From Bartonella sp. WD12.1 (GTDB lineage: Bacteria > Pseudomonadota > Alphaproteobacteria > Rhizobiales > Rhizobiaceae), in contig NZ_MUBG01000001.1 in NCBI RefSeq assembly GCF_002022415.1, positions 868,001-932,000 on the forward strand: 64,000 bases of DNA. The letters run 5' to 3'. Position 1 is the first letter of the stretch. Every line of letters starts with the position of its first letter. The notes below the pieces were generated by a model that searched no databases, was not told where the DNA came from, and worked only from the letters and a program-made list of their open reading frames with translations. The position numbers and the translations under genes are program-made. Positions 10,427 through 22,651 of the stretch are shown here, one piece after another.

Positions 10427-13093
10427 TCACAAGTTTTTAAGAAAAACTTCCAATGCTGCAATAGCGTCATAAGCTTTATCCCCTTGCGGACCACCAGCTT
10501 GCGCCATATCAGGGCGCCCACCACCACCTTTACCACCAAGAGTATCTGATACAATACGTACTAAATCAACAGCATTTATTCTATCAATCAAATCATCAGT
10601 TACGCCAACAACAACACTTCCTTTGCCATCTTCTGAAACACTAATGAAAGCTACAACACCAGATCCAATCTGCTTTTTTCCAGAATCCACTAATGTCTTA
10701 AGATCTTTTGGTAAAATATTTTGAATGACACGTCCTATAAAAGAAATGCCATGAATAATTTTTATATCTGTTTTATTGTTCTTTGTAGCTCCACCATTAA
10801 GAGCAATTTTTCCGCGTGAATCACTTAATTCTTTTTCAAGCTTACGACGATCATCTAGTAAAGTTTGAATACGTTCTTGTACATTAACAGGAGAAGTTTT
10901 TAAAAGAGCAGCAATGTCATAAAGTTGCTTACCTTGATTACAGAGGTAAAGACGCGCAGTTTTACCTGTTAATGCTTCAATACGGCGAACTCCAGCAGCC
11001 ACAGAACTTTCAGAAACAATATGAATCAAACCAATTTCGCCTGTTCTGTTCACATGTGTACCCCCACAAAGCTCAATTGACCAACAGCTTTTTTCTCCTA
11101 TCTGCTCATGCCTTTTCCCCATAGAAACAACACGAACTTCATCACCATATTTTTCACCAAATAATGCTATTGCCCCTTCAGAAATTGCATCATCCACTGT
11201 CATCACGCGTGTTATTACTTCACTATTTTGCAACACAATTTCATTGGCTAAATCTTCTATTTTTTTCAATTCTTCTAGTGAAATTGATCGTGGATGAGAA
11301 AAATCAAAACGTAATCGGTCGGGTGATACAAAAGAACCTTTCTGTACAACATGATCCCCCAAAGTTTGACGCAAAGCCTCGTGTAATAAATGAGTAGCAG
11401 AATGGTTTGCACGAATTTTTTTACGACGAACACGATCAACTGTTAATTCTACACAATCACAAGTTTTTGCTTGGCCACTTTTAACCTCACCAATATGAAC
11501 AAAAACGCCTTTAGCCTTTTTCTGAGTATCATGTACTTCAAAAACAAAATTTTCACCAGAAATTATACCGCTATCCCCAATTTGCCCACCAGACTCACCA
11601 TAAAAAGGTGTCTGATTAACAACAAGCATAGCTTTTTGCCCTGAAGAAACTTTATCAACAATTTGACCATCGCAGATAAGAGCAGTAATAACACCTTCCG
11701 CTTTTTCTGTTTCATAACCCAAAAACTCTGTAGTACCTACTTGATCACGAACAGAAAACCACACCGTTTCCGTGACAGACTCACCAGAACCAGACCAATT
11801 AGCGCGAGCCTCTGCTTTTTGGTGTTCCATCGCTTTGTTAAAAGCATTAACATCAACAGATATTCCACGGTGCCGAAGAGCATCTTGCGTCAAATCAAGT
11901 GGAAAACCATATGTATCGTAAAGTTTAAAAGCAACTTCACCATTAAAACAATCGCCTTCCTTAAGATGAATACTTTCTTCATTCAACAAACGAAGACCCC
12001 GTTCAAGAGTTTTACGAAAACGTGTTTCTTCCAATTTTAAAATTTCTGAAATTAAAGATTCGGCACGCACTAATTCAGGATATGCTTGCCCCATTTCGGT
12101 TATCAAAGCAGGCACAAGACGCCACATCAATAACTCTTCTGCGTCAAGAAAATGAGCATAACGCATAGCACGACGCATAATACGACGTAGAACATATCCC
12201 CGACCTTCATTAGAAGGGAGAACACCATCTGCAATTAAAAATGCAGAAGAACGTAGATGATCAGCAATAACACGATGACTAACAACAAAGTCACCAATCG
12301 CCTCAACTCCTGTCATTCTTTGTGACTCACGAATTAATGCAGAAAAAAGATCAATATCATAATTATCGTGTACACCTTGCAAGACAGCAGCAATTCGTTC
12401 TAATCCCATCCCAGTATCAATGGAAGGGTGAGGTAATTCAATCCGTTCGTCTTTGCTCACTTGCTCATACTGCATGAAGACTAGATTCCAAATTTCAACA
12501 AAGCGATCGCCATCTTCATCAGCACTTCCAGGAGGCCCTCCAAAAACTTTATCACCATGATCATAAAAAATCTCTGAACATGGACCACAAGGCCCTGTAT
12601 CCCCCATCATCCAAAAATTATCATTTGTTGCAATGCGGATAATTTTTTCGTCTGGGAGACCCGAAATTTTACGCCATAACTGAGCAGCTACATCATCACT
12701 ATGAAAAACTGTAACCAACAACTTATCTTTTGAAAGACAAAATTCTTTTGTTAGAAGGTTCCATGCAAAAAAAATTGCTTCTTCTTTGAAATAATCACTA
12801 AAAGAAAAATTACCAAGCATTTCAAAAAAAGTATGGTGGCGTGCAGTATAACCAACATTATCAAGATCATTATGCTTTCCACCCGCACGTACACACTTTT
12901 GTGCAGTTGTTGCCCGGCTGCAGGAGAGCTGTTCAAGTCCAGTAAAAACATTTTTAAACTGAACCATTCCTGCATTTGTAAACATTAATGTAGGGTCATT
13001 GCGCGGAACAAGTGGGCTAGAAGAAAGAACTTTATGTCCATTACGATGAAAATAATCCAGAAATGTTGACCGGATCTTGTTAACGCTATTCAT
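10427..13093 (-). CDS. alaS: Alanyl-tRNA synthetase
   Basis: Charges tRNA-Ala; 888 aa, typical of alphaproteobacterial AlaRS. The class II catalytic core is at the N-terminus ([22 protein letters not shown]). The editing domain has the zinc and catalytic motifs [11 protein letters not shown] and [10 protein letters not shown]. The C-terminal oligomerisation domain ends with a glycine-rich [16 protein letters not shown] segment. ATG start behind a short leader. It lies downstream of recA on the same strand, 200 bases away, so cotranscription is possible but not certain. Confidence 0.97.
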   Translation of the reverse strand: MNSVNKIRSTFLDYFHRNGHKVLSSSPLVPRNDPTLMFTNAGMVQFKNVFTGLEQLSCSRATTAQKCVRAGGKHNDLDNVGYTARHHTFFEMLGNFSFSDYFKEEAIFFAWNLLTKEFCLSKDKLLVTVFHSDDVAAQLWRKISGLPDEKIIRIATNDNFWMMGDTGPCGPCSEIFYDHGDKVFGGPPGSADEDGDRFVEIWNLVFMQYEQVSKDERIELPHPSIDTGMGLERIAAVLQGVHDNYDIDLFSALIRESQRMTGVEAIGDFVVSHRVIADHLRSSAFLIADGVLPSNEGRGYVLRRIMRRAMRYAHFLDAEELLMWRLVPALITEMGQAYPELVRAESLISEILKLEETRFRKTLERGLRLLNEESIHLKEGDCFNGEVAFKLYDTYGFPLDLTQDALRHRGISVDVNAFNKAMEHQKAEARANWSGSGESVTETVWFSVRDQVGTTEFLGYETEKAEGVITALICDGQIVDKVSSGQKAMLVVNQTPFYGESGGQIGDSGIISGENFVFEVHDTQKKAKGVFVHIGEVKSGQAKTCDCVELTVDRVRRKKIRANHSATHLLHEALRQTLGDHVVQKGSFVSPDRLRFDFSHPRSISLEELKKIEDLANEIVLQNSEVITRVMTVDDAISEGAIALFGEKYGDEVRVVSMGKRHEQIGEKSCWSIELCGGTHVNRTGEIGLIHIVSESSVAAGVRRIEALTGKTARLYLCNQGKQLYDIAALLKTSPVNVQERIQTLLDDRRKLEKELSDSRGKIALNGGATKNNKTDIKIIHGISFIGRVIQNILPKDLKTLVDSGKKQIGSGVVAFISVSEDGKGSVVVGVTDDLIDRINAVDLVRIVSDTLGGKGGGGRPDMAQAGGPQGDKAYDAIAALEVFLKNL

Positions 13094-13292
13094 ATTTACA
13101 CTCGCACAATACAGTACAAAACTGCAAAAATAAAACTCATTTTTAATTAAACACTCTCTTTGTCACTTTTAGAGTAACTTAATTAAAATAGAAATATTTT
13201 TTCAGAAAAATTTGAAAATAAAAGATTTTACACTTAAAAAACTAACAAATAAAAACAGAAAAAACTAAACTGCACTTAAAATAAGCATTTTA

Positions 13293-14342
13293 TTAAATTG
13301 ATTCATCGCTTTCTGTATTCTCTAAACTTGCATTTTCTAATAACTCAATTGCAAGCAAACCAGCATTTTGACGTAAGGCCGATTCAATCTCTGTCGCTAT
13401 TTCCGCATGTTCGTGTAAAAATTGCTTTGCATTTTCACGTCCCTGCCCTAAACGTTCAGAGTTATAGGAGAACCACGAACCAGATTTCTCTACAATACCA
13501 GCTTTAACACCCAAATCAATCAATTCTCCTACTTTGGAAATACCCTCACCATAGATAATGTCAAACTCCACCTGTTTAAACGGAGGTGCCAATTTATTTT
13601 TCACCACTTTAACACGCGTTTGATTACCAATTACCATATCCTTATCTTTAATCGCACCAACACGACGAATATCTAAACGGACAGAAGCATAAAATTTTAA
13701 AGCATTCCCACCTGTTGTTGTTTCAGGAGAACCAAACATTACACCAATTTTTATGCGAATCTGATTAATAAAAATAACCATACAGTTAGAGCGAAAAATT
13801 GATGCCGTTAATTTACGTAAAGCTTTACTCATCAATCGAGCTTGCAATCCCGGTACAGAATCATTCATTTCACCATCAATTTCCGCACGTGGCGTTAAAG
13901 CTGCTACTGAATCAACAACCAGTACGTCAATTGCACCGGAACGAACAAGCGTTTCTGCAATTTCCAAAGCCTGTTCACCGGTATCCGGTTGAGAAATAAG
14001 TAGATCTTCTAATTTAACACCAAGTTTACGTGCATAAATAGGATCGAGAGCATGTTCTGCATCAACAAAAGCACAAACTCCACCATTTTTCTGAGCTTCA
14101 GCAATAGCATGAAGAGCTAGTGTCGTTTTTCCGGAACTTTCTGGCCCATAAATCTCAATAATACGCCCTTTTGGTAATCCACCTACACCTAAAGCAATAT
14201 CTAAGGATAACGAACCAGTTGGAATTGTTTCAATTTCAACAACCTGCTCCTTTTGCCCAAGACGCATAATTGAGCCTTTACCGAAAGAACGTTCGATTTG
14301 TGATAGAGCAGAATCTAGAGCTTTTGTTTTATCCACAATCAT
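13293..14342 (-). CDS. recA: Recombinase RecA
   Basis: Forms filaments on single-stranded DNA for homologous pairing and would trigger LexA cleavage where LexA is present. 349 aa. Walker [10 protein letters not shown] is at residues 66-74, Walker B-like [11 protein letters not shown] near 140, the loop region with [14 protein letters not shown] follows, and an acidic C-terminus (ENTESDE) is present. The ATG follows AAGGAT. No paired GTTC/GAAC half-sites were seen in the 250 bases upstream, so SOS control by a typical alphaproteobacterial LexA box is not evident. Confidence 0.98.
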   Translation of the reverse strand: MIVDKTKALDSALSQIERSFGKGSIMRLGQKEQVVEIETIPTGSLSLDIALGVGGLPKGRIIEIYGPESSGKTTLALHAIAEAQKNGGVCAFVDAEHALDPIYARKLGVKLEDLLISQPDTGEQALEIAETLVRSGAIDVLVVDSVAALTPRAEIDGEMNDSVPGLQARLMSKALRKLTASIFRSNCMVIFINQIRIKIGVMFGSPETTTGGNALKFYASVRLDIRRVGAIKDKDMVIGNQTRVKVVKNKLAPPFKQVEFDIIYGEGISKVGELIDLGVKAGIVEKSGSWFSYNSERLGQGRENAKQFLHEHAEIATEIESALRQNAGLLAIELLENASLENTESDESI

Positions 14343-14970
14343 ATCCTTAGTAAGTCAGAATAATTTTTCATACAATATATACTGCTCTATTAACTTAATT
14401 AAAGTCTGGAGTTTAGATTTTCACAGACTATTTCATCTCTATCTTCGTTGTATCAACAATTTTTAATCAATGTTATAAAAAAATCATATTTTCTTTTGTA
14501 ACACAAAGCATATTTCAAAAAAATGCATCGAAAAAAATAGCAGCTTATGTATTAATTTATATCGTTAACCTATCTCATCCATAAAGAAAGTACCCCAAAT
14601 TTTAATACAATGTTTTGGGTACACATTTTCTAATATAACGTGCATGAGCATCTAAACACGCGGAGCCAGGGTTACTAATCTACCGCTAATAGCCCAAAGT
14701 TAACGTTAATCAAAATCATGTAGTATTTGCTAAATAACTTGAAGCATCAATCAGAAAACCATTAAATATACTAACAATCATACTTAATTACAGTTTCGCA
14801 AACAACTTTCAAAACTTAGTTATCACCTAGATCTGAATCTACTCTCACTTAAAAAAGAAAATTCTTAATTATGGTAAAGAATGATATTTTTTGCACATGA
14901 GCTAGCTTATTAACAAAGCTATAATAATTGTGGCTGAATTGAAATCTACTAAAGAAAAATAAAAAATGAT
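14343..14970. other. 628-bp non-coding gap between recA and rarA
   Basis: No intact gene. The only clear structure is an inverted repeat at 14590-14622 (GTACCCCAAA against TTTGGGTAC, one bulged base). The segment 14655-14700 is noticeably more GC-rich than its surroundings and may be a gene relic, but I cannot assign it. In related genomes crcB often follows rarA; I see no fluoride-channel sequence here. Confidence 0.5.
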
Positions 14971-16302
14971 TTAGCTACAATCTTGTTTTTGATTGGTTCG
15001 TTTTTGTCGTAACTTTTTCCACCATTCAAGACGTTTCATAATTTCACGCTCAAAACCACGTTCCTGCGGTTGATAATAAATTTGACGTCCAAGTTTTTCA
15101 GGAAAGTACTCCTGCCCTGAAAAAGCATCCGGCTCAGAATGGTCATAACGATAACCTTCCCCATATTTATTTTCCTTCATAAGTTTTGTAGGAGCATTAA
15201 GGATATGCTTAGGAGGAGGTAAAGAACCATTTTTACGTGCACAATGCATTGCTGCTTTATAAGCAAGATAAACTGCATTAGACTTTGGTGCCGTAGCGAT
15301 ATAAAGGCATGCTTGTGCTAAAGCTAATTCACCCTCAGGCGATCCTAAATAATTATAAGCATCCTTTGCTGCATTACAAATAACAAGAGCCTGCGGATCT
15401 GCCAAACCAATATCTTCAACAGCTATACGTACCAATCTGCGTCCAATATATAGAGGATCTTCACCCGCATCAAACATACGTGAAAGATAATAAAGAGCAG
15501 CATCGGGATCAGATCCACGAACTGATTTATGTAATGCTGAAATAAGATTATAGTGACTATCTTGACCTTTATCATAAATTGGAGCTCGGCGCTGAACGAT
15601 TTCTTGTAAAACTTTAGCATTAAATATTTCTTCCGGACGTGCAGCACACCAGATTTCTTCAGCTAATGTTAGTACCGCTCGCGCATCACCATCAGACATT
15701 CTTATCAAGAGATCTCTAGCATGATCATCTAAGGGCAAAGATTTGCCCTCCACTTCCTCAGCGCGCTTTAAAAGCATGCTTAAACTTTTACTATCATGTA
15801 AGCGAAACGTCAAAACACGTGCACGTGAAAGAAGGGCACTATTGAGTTCAAATGAAGGATTTTCAGTTGTTGCCCCTACAAGAACCACTGTACCATCTTC
15901 CATAAAAGGAAGAAAAACATCCTGCTGAGCACGATTAAACCGATGAATTTCATCAACAAATAAAAGTGTTCGACACCCAGACATAAAGCGAGCTTGAGCT
16001 ACTTCAAAAATTTTCTTTAACTCTGTAACACCAGTACAAATAGCAGAAACTTGCTCAAAAGCGAAATTCGTCTCAAATGCCAATAAACGCGCAATTGTCG
16101 TTTTACCTGTTCCTGGAGGACCCCAAAAAATCATTGAACCAAACGAACCAGATTCTATCATACGTGAAAGAAAACCTTCCGTTCCAATCAAATGATCTTG
16201 CCCAACCACCTCACTCAAAGAACGGGGGCGCATTCTTTCAGCAAGTGGCCGATTTTTACTGACATGAGAATCAAAAGATGAAGTAAAAAAATCTTTATTC
16301 AA
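14971..16302 (-). CDS. rarA: Replication-associated recombination AAA+ ATPase RarA (MgsA)
   Basis: AAA+ protein related to clamp loaders that acts at stalled replication forks. 443 aa. N-terminal PLAERMRPRSLSEVVGQ motif, Walker A GPPGTGKTT near residue 62, Walker B LLFVDEIHRFN, sensor 1 GATTENPSFE, and the C-terminal RarA region with PEGELALAQ and APTKLMKE. The start is TTG 16302 with GAGGGG six bases upstream, inside the end of the protease gene, whose stop is only eight bases away. The two genes are therefore very likely one operon. Confidence 0.93.
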   Translation of the reverse strand: MNKDFFTSSFDSHVSKNRPLAERMRPRSLSEVVGQDHLIGTEGFLSRMIESGSFGSMIFWGPPGTGKTTIARLLAFETNFAFEQVSAICTGVTELKKIFEVAQARFMSGCRTLLFVDEIHRFNRAQQDVFLPFMEDGTVVLVGATTENPSFELNSALLSRARVLTFRLHDSKSLSMLLKRAEEVEGKSLPLDDHARDLLIRMSDGDARAVLTLAEEIWCAARPEEIFNAKVLQEIVQRRAPIYDKGQDSHYNLISALHKSVRGSDPDAALYYLSRMFDAGEDPLYIGRRLVRIAVEDIGLADPQALVICNAAKDAYNYLGSPEGELALAQACLYIATAPKSNAVYLAYKAAMHCARKNGSLPPPKHILNAPTKLMKENKYGEGYRYDHSEPDAFSGQEYFPEKLGRQIYYQPQERGFEREIMKRLEWWKKLRQKRTNQKQDCS

Positions 16303-16310
16303 AATACCCC

Positions 16311-17708
16311 TCAGCGGATAAATTGACGAATATAGACACCATTGCGTTCATATTCCAGCTGCCAAGTACGCGGATGTTCCTGCATAAGAACTTTTTTTAA
16401 TTGATTCACAGTTTGAATTTGATGACCATTAACAGCGCGCAAAATATCTCCTGAGCGGAAAATCTCTGCAGCATTACTCATGTTATCGAGATTAGCAATC
16501 ACAACACCTTTTACAGTCGCAGGAAGATGAAAACGTTGACTATTTTGTGGTGTTAAATCTAGTACTTCAGCCCCAGAAAGAGGACTTTTATCAACAATTT
16601 TTTCAGATTTTAAAAATGCAGAATTAAACATTGATGAGATAGTTATCTTTGTCTTTAAAGTTTTTCCATCTCGCAAATATTCTAAATTAAGGTTTTGCCC
16701 AACACTAGTTGTTATCAAACGATATATAAGGCTATCTGGACTATCAATTTGTACATTTTGCACACTTAAAATAACATCGCCCACTTTTAAACCAGCTTTT
16801 GCAGCAGGACTATCTTGAACAATTTCAACAACAATAGCTCCATATGGACGTTCTAAACCCAAACCACTTGCAACGTCAGGTGTAACCCTTTGAAAAGATG
16901 CGCCAATATAAGGTGGCACAAAAAACTTTTCACCACGTTTAACTGTATCAAGAACTACTTTAACAAGGTTAGCTGGAATAGCAAAACCAATTCCTGTAGA
17001 ACCGCCGGAGCGCGAATAAATAGCTGTATTAATCCCAATTAATCGGCCATTCACATCAATTAGAGCACCACCAGAATTACCCGGATTGATAGCCGCATCT
17101 GTTTGAATAAAAAAATCAAAATCAGAAACACCAACACGTGTACGTGCTTGCGCTGAAACAATACCACTTGTAACTGTTTGACCAACACCAAAAGGATTAC
17201 CAATCGCAAGAACGAGATCGCCAACTTCAACTGCATCAGAATTTCCTAAAGGAAGAATAGGAAACTGAATATCTTTTGAATTAATTATTTCAAGTATCGC
17301 AATATCAGTTGCTTCATCTTTTAATATAACTGTGCTTTCAAACTCTCTTCCATCAGAAAGAGCAACTTTAATCTCGTGAGCACCTTTAATAACGTGGTAA
17401 CTCGTAACAACCAAACCACGTGCATCAACAATTACCCCAGATCCTAACGATGATTGCGTGCGTAAAGATCTGTTATTTTGATAACGACCAAAAAATTGCT
17501 CAAAAAATGGATCATCTTCAAAAGAAGAACGCATTTTAACTTGTCGAGCAACGTAAATATTTACAACCGATGGAACAGTTTTTTTAACTAAAGGAGCAAA
17601 TGAAAAAGTGATTTCTGATTGTGTTTGTGGAACTTGAGCATTCGTGGAATGAAACGATATTAATGCCATAATCACAAAAAAAAGCCCTATTAAAATAGAA
17701 CGCTTCAT
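16311..17708 (-). CDS. degQ: Do-family (DegP/DegQ/HtrA) periplasmic serine protease
   Basis: Periplasmic protein-quality protease. From ATG 17708 (GAGGGAG upstream) it is 465 aa; the five-residue upstream extension is unlikely. A signal peptide ends near STNAQ (residue 25). The triad is His105 (SYHVI), Asp135 (TDIAIL) and Ser211 (NPGNSGGAL). A first PDZ domain begins near residue 260 and a shorter second PDZ-like region occupies the C-terminus. Overlap of the rarA ribosome site with this gene indicates cotranscription. The name DegQ rather than HtrA/DegP is a judgement based on length and context. Confidence 0.9.
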   Translation of the reverse strand: MKRSILIGLFFVIMALISFHSTNAQVPQTQSEITFSFAPLVKKTVPSVVNIYVARQVKMRSSFEDDPFFEQFFGRYQNNRSLRTQSSLGSGVIVDARGLVVTSYHVIKGAHEIKVALSDGREFESTVILKDEATDIAILEIINSKDIQFPILPLGNSDAVEVGDLVLAIGNPFGVGQTVTSGIVSAQARTRVGVSDFDFFIQTDAAINPGNSGGALIDVNGRLIGINTAIYSRSGGSTGIGFAIPANLVKVVLDTVKRGEKFFVPPYIGASFQRVTPDVASGLGLERPYGAIVVEIVQDSPAAKAGLKVGDVILSVQNVQIDSPDSLIYRLITTSVGQNLNLEYLRDGKTLKTKITISSMFNSAFLKSEKIVDKSPLSGAEVLDLTPQNSQRFHLPATVKGVVIANLDNMSNAAEIFRSGDILRAVNGHQIQTVNQLKKVLMQEHPRTWQLEYERNGVYIRQFIR

Positions 17709-17892
17709 TATCCACTCCCTCAAAAACTAAAACAGCCCCCATTTAGTAGAACATGGAAATCTTCTTATTTATCTCCATTTATTTGATATTTAAATCAAAA
17801 ATGTCTGACTTTGGCAAGTAATATTGCAAAACCAACAATGAGAACAATCTTCTTTTTTCACTTATATATTGAACAACATTTATTCTGAAGCA

Positions 17893-17924
17893 CAAATAAA
17901 AAAACGCCTCAGAAAGGCGTTTTT
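17893..17924 (-). terminator. Terminator of the alpha/ribosomal operon, after rplQ
   Basis: AAAAACGCCT at 17900-17909 pairs with AGGCGTTTTT at 17915-17924 around a five-base loop; on the minus strand the hairpin is followed by a T-rich run. It lies 25 bases beyond the rplQ stop and separates the ribosomal cluster from the protease gene. Confidence 0.9.
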
Positions 17925-17949
17925 CATTCCCCCAAAAAAGAAAAGCTCC

Positions 17950-18378
17950 TTACGAAGAAGCCTTTTCTTCACTGGAAACCCCTTCTATATGTTTATAATT
18001 TACAGAATTTTTTGCATTAATATCCCTATCAACAAATTCTATAACAGCCATAGGTGCATTATCACCAGTACGAAAACCTGCTTTCATAATGCGCAAATAA
18101 CCACCTTTGCGTGATGCATAACGTGGTGCAAGCGTATCAAATAACTTTGCAACCTTTTCAGTATCACGAATAGCTGAAATTGCTTGCCGGCGCGCGTGCA
18201 AATCACCCCGTTTACCAAGTGTAACCAACTTTTCAACAATAGGGCGAATTTCTTTAGCCTTTGGAAGCGTCGTCACGATCTGCTCATACCCGATCAACGA
18301 AGCTGCCATATTGGCAAACATTGCTTTACGGTGACTGGCAGTCCGGTTTAGCTTGCGACCTGATTTACCATGACGCAT
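17950..18378 (-). CDS. rplQ: 50S ribosomal protein L17
   Basis: Last gene of the ribosomal cluster, 142 aa. The N-terminus [18 protein letters not shown] is diagnostic of L17; the core has [21 protein letters not shown]. Compared with the shortest L17 proteins it has a C-terminal extension of about 20 residues ending in acidic and serine-rich sequence, as seen in other Rhizobiales. It follows rpoA by 23 bases and is ended by the hairpin at 17893-17924. Confidence 0.97.
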   Translation of the reverse strand: MRHGKSGRKLNRTASHRKAMFANMAASLIGYEQIVTTLPKAKEIRPIVEKLVTLGKRGDLHARRQAISAIRDTEKVAKLFDTLAPRYASRKGGYLRIMKAGFRTGDNAPMAVIEFVDRDINAKNSVNYKHIEGVSSEEKASS

Positions 18379-18401
18379 GAGCTTTCTCCTTAATTTAATT
18401 C

Positions 18402-19415
18402 TTAATACTGATCTTCATAACGCTTAGCAAGATCATCAATATTCTCAGGTGGCCACGCAGGAATCTCCATACCAAGATGGAGCCCCATACATGCAAGAAC
18501 CTCTTTAATCTCGTTTAATGATTTACGTCCAAAGTTTGGTGTCCGAAGCATTTCAGCCTCTGTTTTTTGAATAAGATCACCAATATAAACAATATTATCA
18601 TTCTTAAGACAATTTGCTGAACGAACTGAAAGCTCCAATTCATCCACTTTCTTAAGAAGTGCAAGATTAAAAGAAAGCTCAGAAGCTGGTTCTTCAACAA
18701 GTTCTTTTTGTGGCTCTTCAAAATTGACAAATACCGACAGTTGATCTTGAAGAATACGCGCTGCAAAAGCGACAGCATCTTCACCATTAACAGCACCGTT
18801 AGTTTCAATCGTTAACGTCAACTTATCGTAATCAAGGACCTGCCCTTCGCGTGTATTTTCTACTTTATAAGATACCTTACGAACTGGCGAATAAAGACTA
18901 TCGATGGGGATAAGACCTATAACCGCATCATCTACACAATTACGATCAGATGGAACGTAACCTTTTCCTGTATTCACAATAAATTCCATACGAATTTCCG
19001 CACCCTCATCTAGCGTGCAAATAACATGCTCGGGATTAAGGATTTCCATATCTCCAACAGTACGTATATCTCCAGCTCTAACAACACCAGGCCCTTCTTT
19101 ACAAATGATAACATGCTTAGGGCCCTCCTCTTCCATGCGAATAGCGATTTCTTTGATATTTAAAATAATATCTGTAACATCTTCACGAACACCTGGAATT
19201 GATGAGAACTCATGCAATACACCATCAATTTGCACAGCAGTAACAGCAGCACCACGCAGTGATGATAATAATACACGACGAAGTGCGTTTCCTAATGTTA
19301 AACCAAAACCACGCTCAAGCGGCTCTGCAACAACATTCACTACATTTGAATTACCACCTGCATGAAACTCAACCTTATTGGGTTTAATTAACTCCTGCCA
19401 GTTTTTCTGGATCAT
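18402..19415 (-). CDS. rpoA: RNA polymerase alpha subunit
   Basis: Scaffold for RNA polymerase assembly and contact point for activators. From ATG 19415 ([17 protein letters not shown] upstream) it is 337 aa, the alphaproteobacterial size; the 11-residue upstream extension is unlikely. The N-terminal domain shows [18 protein letters not shown], and the C-terminal domain [17 protein letters not shown] with [14 protein letters not shown], the DNA- and activator-binding helix-hairpin-helix part. Between rpsK and rplQ as in other alphaproteobacteria. Confidence 0.97.
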   Translation of the reverse strand: MIQKNWQELIKPNKVEFHAGGNSNVVNVVAEPLERGFGLTLGNALRRVLLSSLRGAAVTAVQIDGVLHEFSSIPGVREDVTDIILNIKEIAIRMEEEGPKHVIICKEGPGVVRAGDIRTVGDMEILNPEHVICTLDEGAEIRMEFIVNTGKGYVPSDRNCVDDAVIGLIPIDSLYSPVRKVSYKVENTREGQVLDYDKLTLTIETNGAVNGEDAVAFAARILQDQLSVFVNFEEPQKELVEEPASELSFNLALLKKVDELELSVRSANCLKNDNIVYIGDLIQKTEAEMLRTPNFGRKSLNEIKEVLACMGLHLGMEIPAWPPENIDDLAKRYEDQY

Positions 19416-19510
19416 ATTTTTATTCCTGTTCTTTAGTTCCGCTACCATTCAATCGCAACGGCCAGTGTGAACATCGGAAAAAGTTTCCGATTATGAAAAA
19501 CAATACCTAA

Positions 19511-19900
19511 TCAAACACGCCGTCTTTTTCGGGGACGACATCCATTATGAGGAATTGGCGTTACATCTCGAATGGAAGTAATTACAAAACCAACAGATTG
19601 CAACGCACGCAAAGCAGATTCACGACCTGACCCAGGACCACAAACTTCAACTTCCAATGAGCGCATACCATGTTCTTGCGCCTTTTTAGCGCAATCCTCT
19701 GCTGCAACCTGTGCAGCAAAAGGTGTAGATTTACGAGAACCCTTAAACCCCTGAGCACCAGCAGATGACCATGCAATCACATTCCCTTGAGCATCAGTAA
19801 TAGTAATCATCGTATTATTAAATGTTGAATTGATATGCACAACACCTGATGAAATATTTTTACGCTCGCGACGGCGAACACGTGTGGCTTCCTTGGCCAT
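19511..19900 (-). CDS. rpsK: 30S ribosomal protein S11
   Basis: Platform protein of the small subunit, 129 aa, standard length. Diagnostic motifs are [24 protein letters not shown] and the C-terminal [13 protein letters not shown]. Lies between rpsM and rpoA in the alpha operon. Confidence 0.97.
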   Translation of the reverse strand: MAKEATRVRRRERKNISSGVVHINSTFNNTMITITDAQGNVIAWSSAGAQGFKGSRKSTPFAAQVAAEDCAKKAQEHGMRSLEVEVCGPGSGRESALRALQSVGFVITSIRDVTPIPHNGCRPRKRRRV

Positions 19901-20011
19901 AACTTTCCTTTCAACGATCTCTCCACTGCCGTAACACCAGCAGCTCCACCTTATTTACCTTTATTCAAAACTTCCCACAAAAAGAAGAATATTAAAAATA
20001 AAAGATCACTA

Positions 20012-20380
20012 TTATTTCTTCTTACCAGCAATTGCTTTAGCTGGACCTTTACGCGTACGCGCATTAGTATGTGTACGCTGCCCACGAACGGGTAAAGAAC
20101 GACGATGGCGCAACCCCCTATAACAACCAAGATCCATTAAACGTTTAACATTCATCGCAACTTCACGACGAAGATCTCCTTCAACTTGATAACCTTGATC
20201 TATCGTTTCACGAATTTGCAACACTTCCGCATCTAAAAGTTCATGTACACGACGTTCCGGAGGAATGCCAACTTTCTCGACAATTTCTTGAGCAAATTTC
20301 CGTCCAATCCCGTGGATATACTGAAGCGCAATAACTACACGCTTATTTGTTGGGATATTGACGCCAGCAATACGAGCCAC
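20012..20380 (-). CDS. rpsM: 30S ribosomal protein S13
   Basis: Head protein of the small subunit that contacts tRNA and the L5 bridge; 122 aa, standard. Starts [14 protein letters not shown], with the [19 protein letters not shown] motif and a lysine-rich tail. It follows adk after a 181-bp spacer, with no rpmJ or infA between, the usual alphaproteobacterial order. Confidence 0.97.
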   Translation of the reverse strand: MARIAGVNIPTNKRVVIALQYIHGIGRKFAQEIVEKVGIPPERRVHELLDAEVLQIRETIDQGYQVEGDLRREVAMNVKRLMDLGCYRGLRHRRSLPVRGQRTHTNARTRKGPAKAIAGKKK

Positions 20381-20561
20381 ACTTATTCTCCTTGATTATG
20401 TTAACAATGAACCATAAAATACTTGAAGCACTTTATAGAAACAAAGAAATGATCTCGGCTCCCACATACCCCAAATCCCATTTTTACTGAAATAAATAAA
20501 GCAGCTTTTGATAGATTTTACTATAAAAGTCAACTCTTTTCATTTATTTTTAAAAATTTTC

Positions 20562-21140
20562 TTATTTAAGGAACTCTCTAATTGTACGTGATACATCAGT
20601 AACACCAGCCATTCCATCAACCTTTTTTAACAAACCTGTGTTTAAGTAAAATTCTGATAAAGGAGCTGTTTTTTCACGATATTCAACTAATCGTTTTGCA
20701 AAAGAATCAGAGTTATCATCTGAACGAACCTGTCCACCAACAGCAATCGTTTCCTCAACACGTTTCTTCATGCGCTCAATCAAAGCCTTTTCATCAACAA
20801 TAAATTCAATAACGGCATTAAGCTGCACGTTTTTTGATTGCAAAATTTCTTGTAATGCCTCTGCTTGTCCTACAGTGCGCGGATATCCATCCAATATAAA
20901 ACCGTTTACACAATCATTCTCACCAATACGATCTGATACAATTTGATTAACAATATCATCAGACACCAAAGCACCACTTTCTATAATGGCTTTAGCTTTT
21001 TTACCAATCTCTTTCTCTGCCATAACGGCTTCACGCAGCATATCACCCGTTGATAATTGAGGAATGTTATAATGCTCACCTAATATTTTAGCTTGAGTAC
21101 CCTTACCAGCCCCAGGAGGTCCTAAAAAAATAACTCTCAT
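20562..21140 (-). CDS. adk: Adenylate kinase
   Basis: Interconverts AMP plus ATP with two ADP. 192 aa, the short form without the long zinc-bearing LID insertion. P-loop [11 protein letters not shown] at residues 7-17, the AMP-binding STGDMLR, and the hallmark [14 protein letters not shown] are present. The start overlaps the secY stop by four bases (ATGA), so the two are translationally coupled. Confidence 0.96.
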   Translation of the reverse strand: MRVIFLGPPGAGKGTQAKILGEHYNIPQLSTGDMLREAVMAEKEIGKKAKAIIESGALVSDDIVNQIVSDRIGENDCVNGFILDGYPRTVGQAEALQEILQSKNVQLNAVIEFIVDEKALIERMKKRVEETIAVGGQVRSDDNSDSFAKRLVEYREKTAPLSEFYLNTGLLKKVDGMAGVTDVSRTIREFLK

Positions 21141-22483
21141 CGATTCCTTTTACCTCCACGGAGTTTTGATTTTTTAATCAACCCTTCATATTGATGCGCA
21201 ACAAGATGTCCCTGAATTTGAGCAACTGTATCAAGTGTAACAGTAACAACAATGAGCAAGGATGTACCCCCAAGATAAAAAGGAACATGCAGTGCTGATA
21301 TCATAAACTCCGGCAGTAAACAAACTAGAATAATATAAATCGCACCGACAACAGTGATACGTGTCAAAACATAATCAATATATTCAGCTGTACGTTCACC
21401 AGGGCGAATTCCAGGAATAAAACCTGAATGTTTTTTTAATTGATCTGCTGTATCACTAGGATTAAATACAATAGCTGTATAAAAAAAACAAAAAAATGCC
21501 ATCAAAGCCGCATAAATTATCATATAAAGTGGCTGTCCATGACCAAGAGAAAAAGAAATAGTCTGAATCCACTGCGGCATTTTATCAGAAAAATTATTAA
21601 TAGTTGCAGGCAACAATAACAAAGATGAAGCAAAAATTGGAGGAATAATTCCAGCAGTATTCAATTTTAAAGGAAGGTGCGACATATCACTCTGAAACAT
21701 CTGATTACCAACTTGACGTTTCGGATATTGAATAAGAATTCGTCGCTGTGCACGTTCTATAAAAACAATGAATCCAACAACAACAACAATAATAAGAACA
21801 ATTCCTATTAATAAAAAAGTTGATAAATCAGCATGACTATGTGCAGTCAAAAGTTGAGCAAAAGTGGAAGGAAAATTAGCCACAATACCTGTAAAAATAA
21901 TGAGAGAAACCCCATTACCAACACCACGTGATGTAATCTGCTCGCCAAGCCACATTAAAAACATCGTCCCACCAACCAACGTAATGACAGCAGAAATACG
22001 AAACATTACACCTGGCTCCAAAACAATTTGAAGTCCTGTTCCTATACCGGTTTCAAGCGCAACCGCAACACCAAAAGCTTGCAGAATAGCTAATACTACC
22101 GTTACGTAACGAGTATATTGATTGATAATTTTACGGCCTAATTCACCCTCTTTTTTAAGAGATTCCAATGAAGGAATAATTGAAGTTAGCAACTGTACAA
22201 TAATTGATGCTGATATATAAGGCATAATTCCTAGTGCAAAAATCGCCATCCGCCCAACAGCACCCCCAGCAAACATATTCACCAACCCCAACACACCAGA
22301 CGCGTGCTGTTCAAACGTTTGCCGTAAAGCATCAATATTAATGCCAGGTAAAGAAATATAAGTACCAAAACGATACACAAGAAGTGCAGCTAGAGTAAAC
22401 CAAATACGCTTTTTTAATTCAGTCGCACGTGAAAAAGTACCAAAATTTATATTGGAAGCAAGTTGTTCTGCAGCTGATGCCAT
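21137..22483 (-). CDS. secY: Preprotein translocase subunit SecY
   Basis: Channel subunit of the Sec translocon in the inner membrane; 448 aa with ten predicted membrane segments. Typical motifs are [24 protein letters not shown], the [15 protein letters not shown] segment, and the conserved cytoplasmic loop with [17 protein letters not shown]. Between rplO and adk as in other spc operons. Confidence 0.97.
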   Translation of the reverse strand: MASAAEQLASNINFGTFSRATELKKRIWFTLAALLVYRFGTYISLPGINIDALRQTFEQHASGVLGLVNMFAGGAVGRMAIFALGIMPYISASIIVQLLTSIIPSLESLKKEGELGRKIINQYTRYVTVVLAILQAFGVAVALETGIGTGLQIVLEPGVMFRISAVITLVGGTMFLMWLGEQITSRGVGNGVSLIIFTGIVANFPSTFAQLLTAHSHADLSTFLLIGIVLIIVVVVGFIVFIERAQRRILIQYPKRQVGNQMFQSDMSHLPLKLNTAGIIPPIFASSLLLLPATINNFSDKMPQWIQTISFSLGHGQPLYMIIYAALMAFFCFFYTAIVFNPSDTADQLKKHSGFIPGIRPGERTAEYIDYVLTRITVVGAIYIILVCLLPEFMISALHVPFYLGGTSLLIVVTVTLDTVAQIQGHLVAHQYEGLIKKSKLRGGKRNR

Positions 22484-22651
22484 AAAATCTCTCCAGTTTA
22501 TACTCCAACTCGTTGCTTACACAACAATAACCCTAACATTCATATGCTATATAAGAATAAACGCAAAACTTAAATGGTCTCTCATAAATAATGGCCTAGA
22601 ACGAGTTACAGACACCCCTTTCCAGGCCAGCTACTATTTGTCAAAATGAAC

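Noticed and set aside
14655-14700. Minus-strand fragment in the recA-rarA gap that reads like a short peptide
   Set aside because: Interrupted by stops in every frame; no family could be assigned, so it is reported only as a possible relic.
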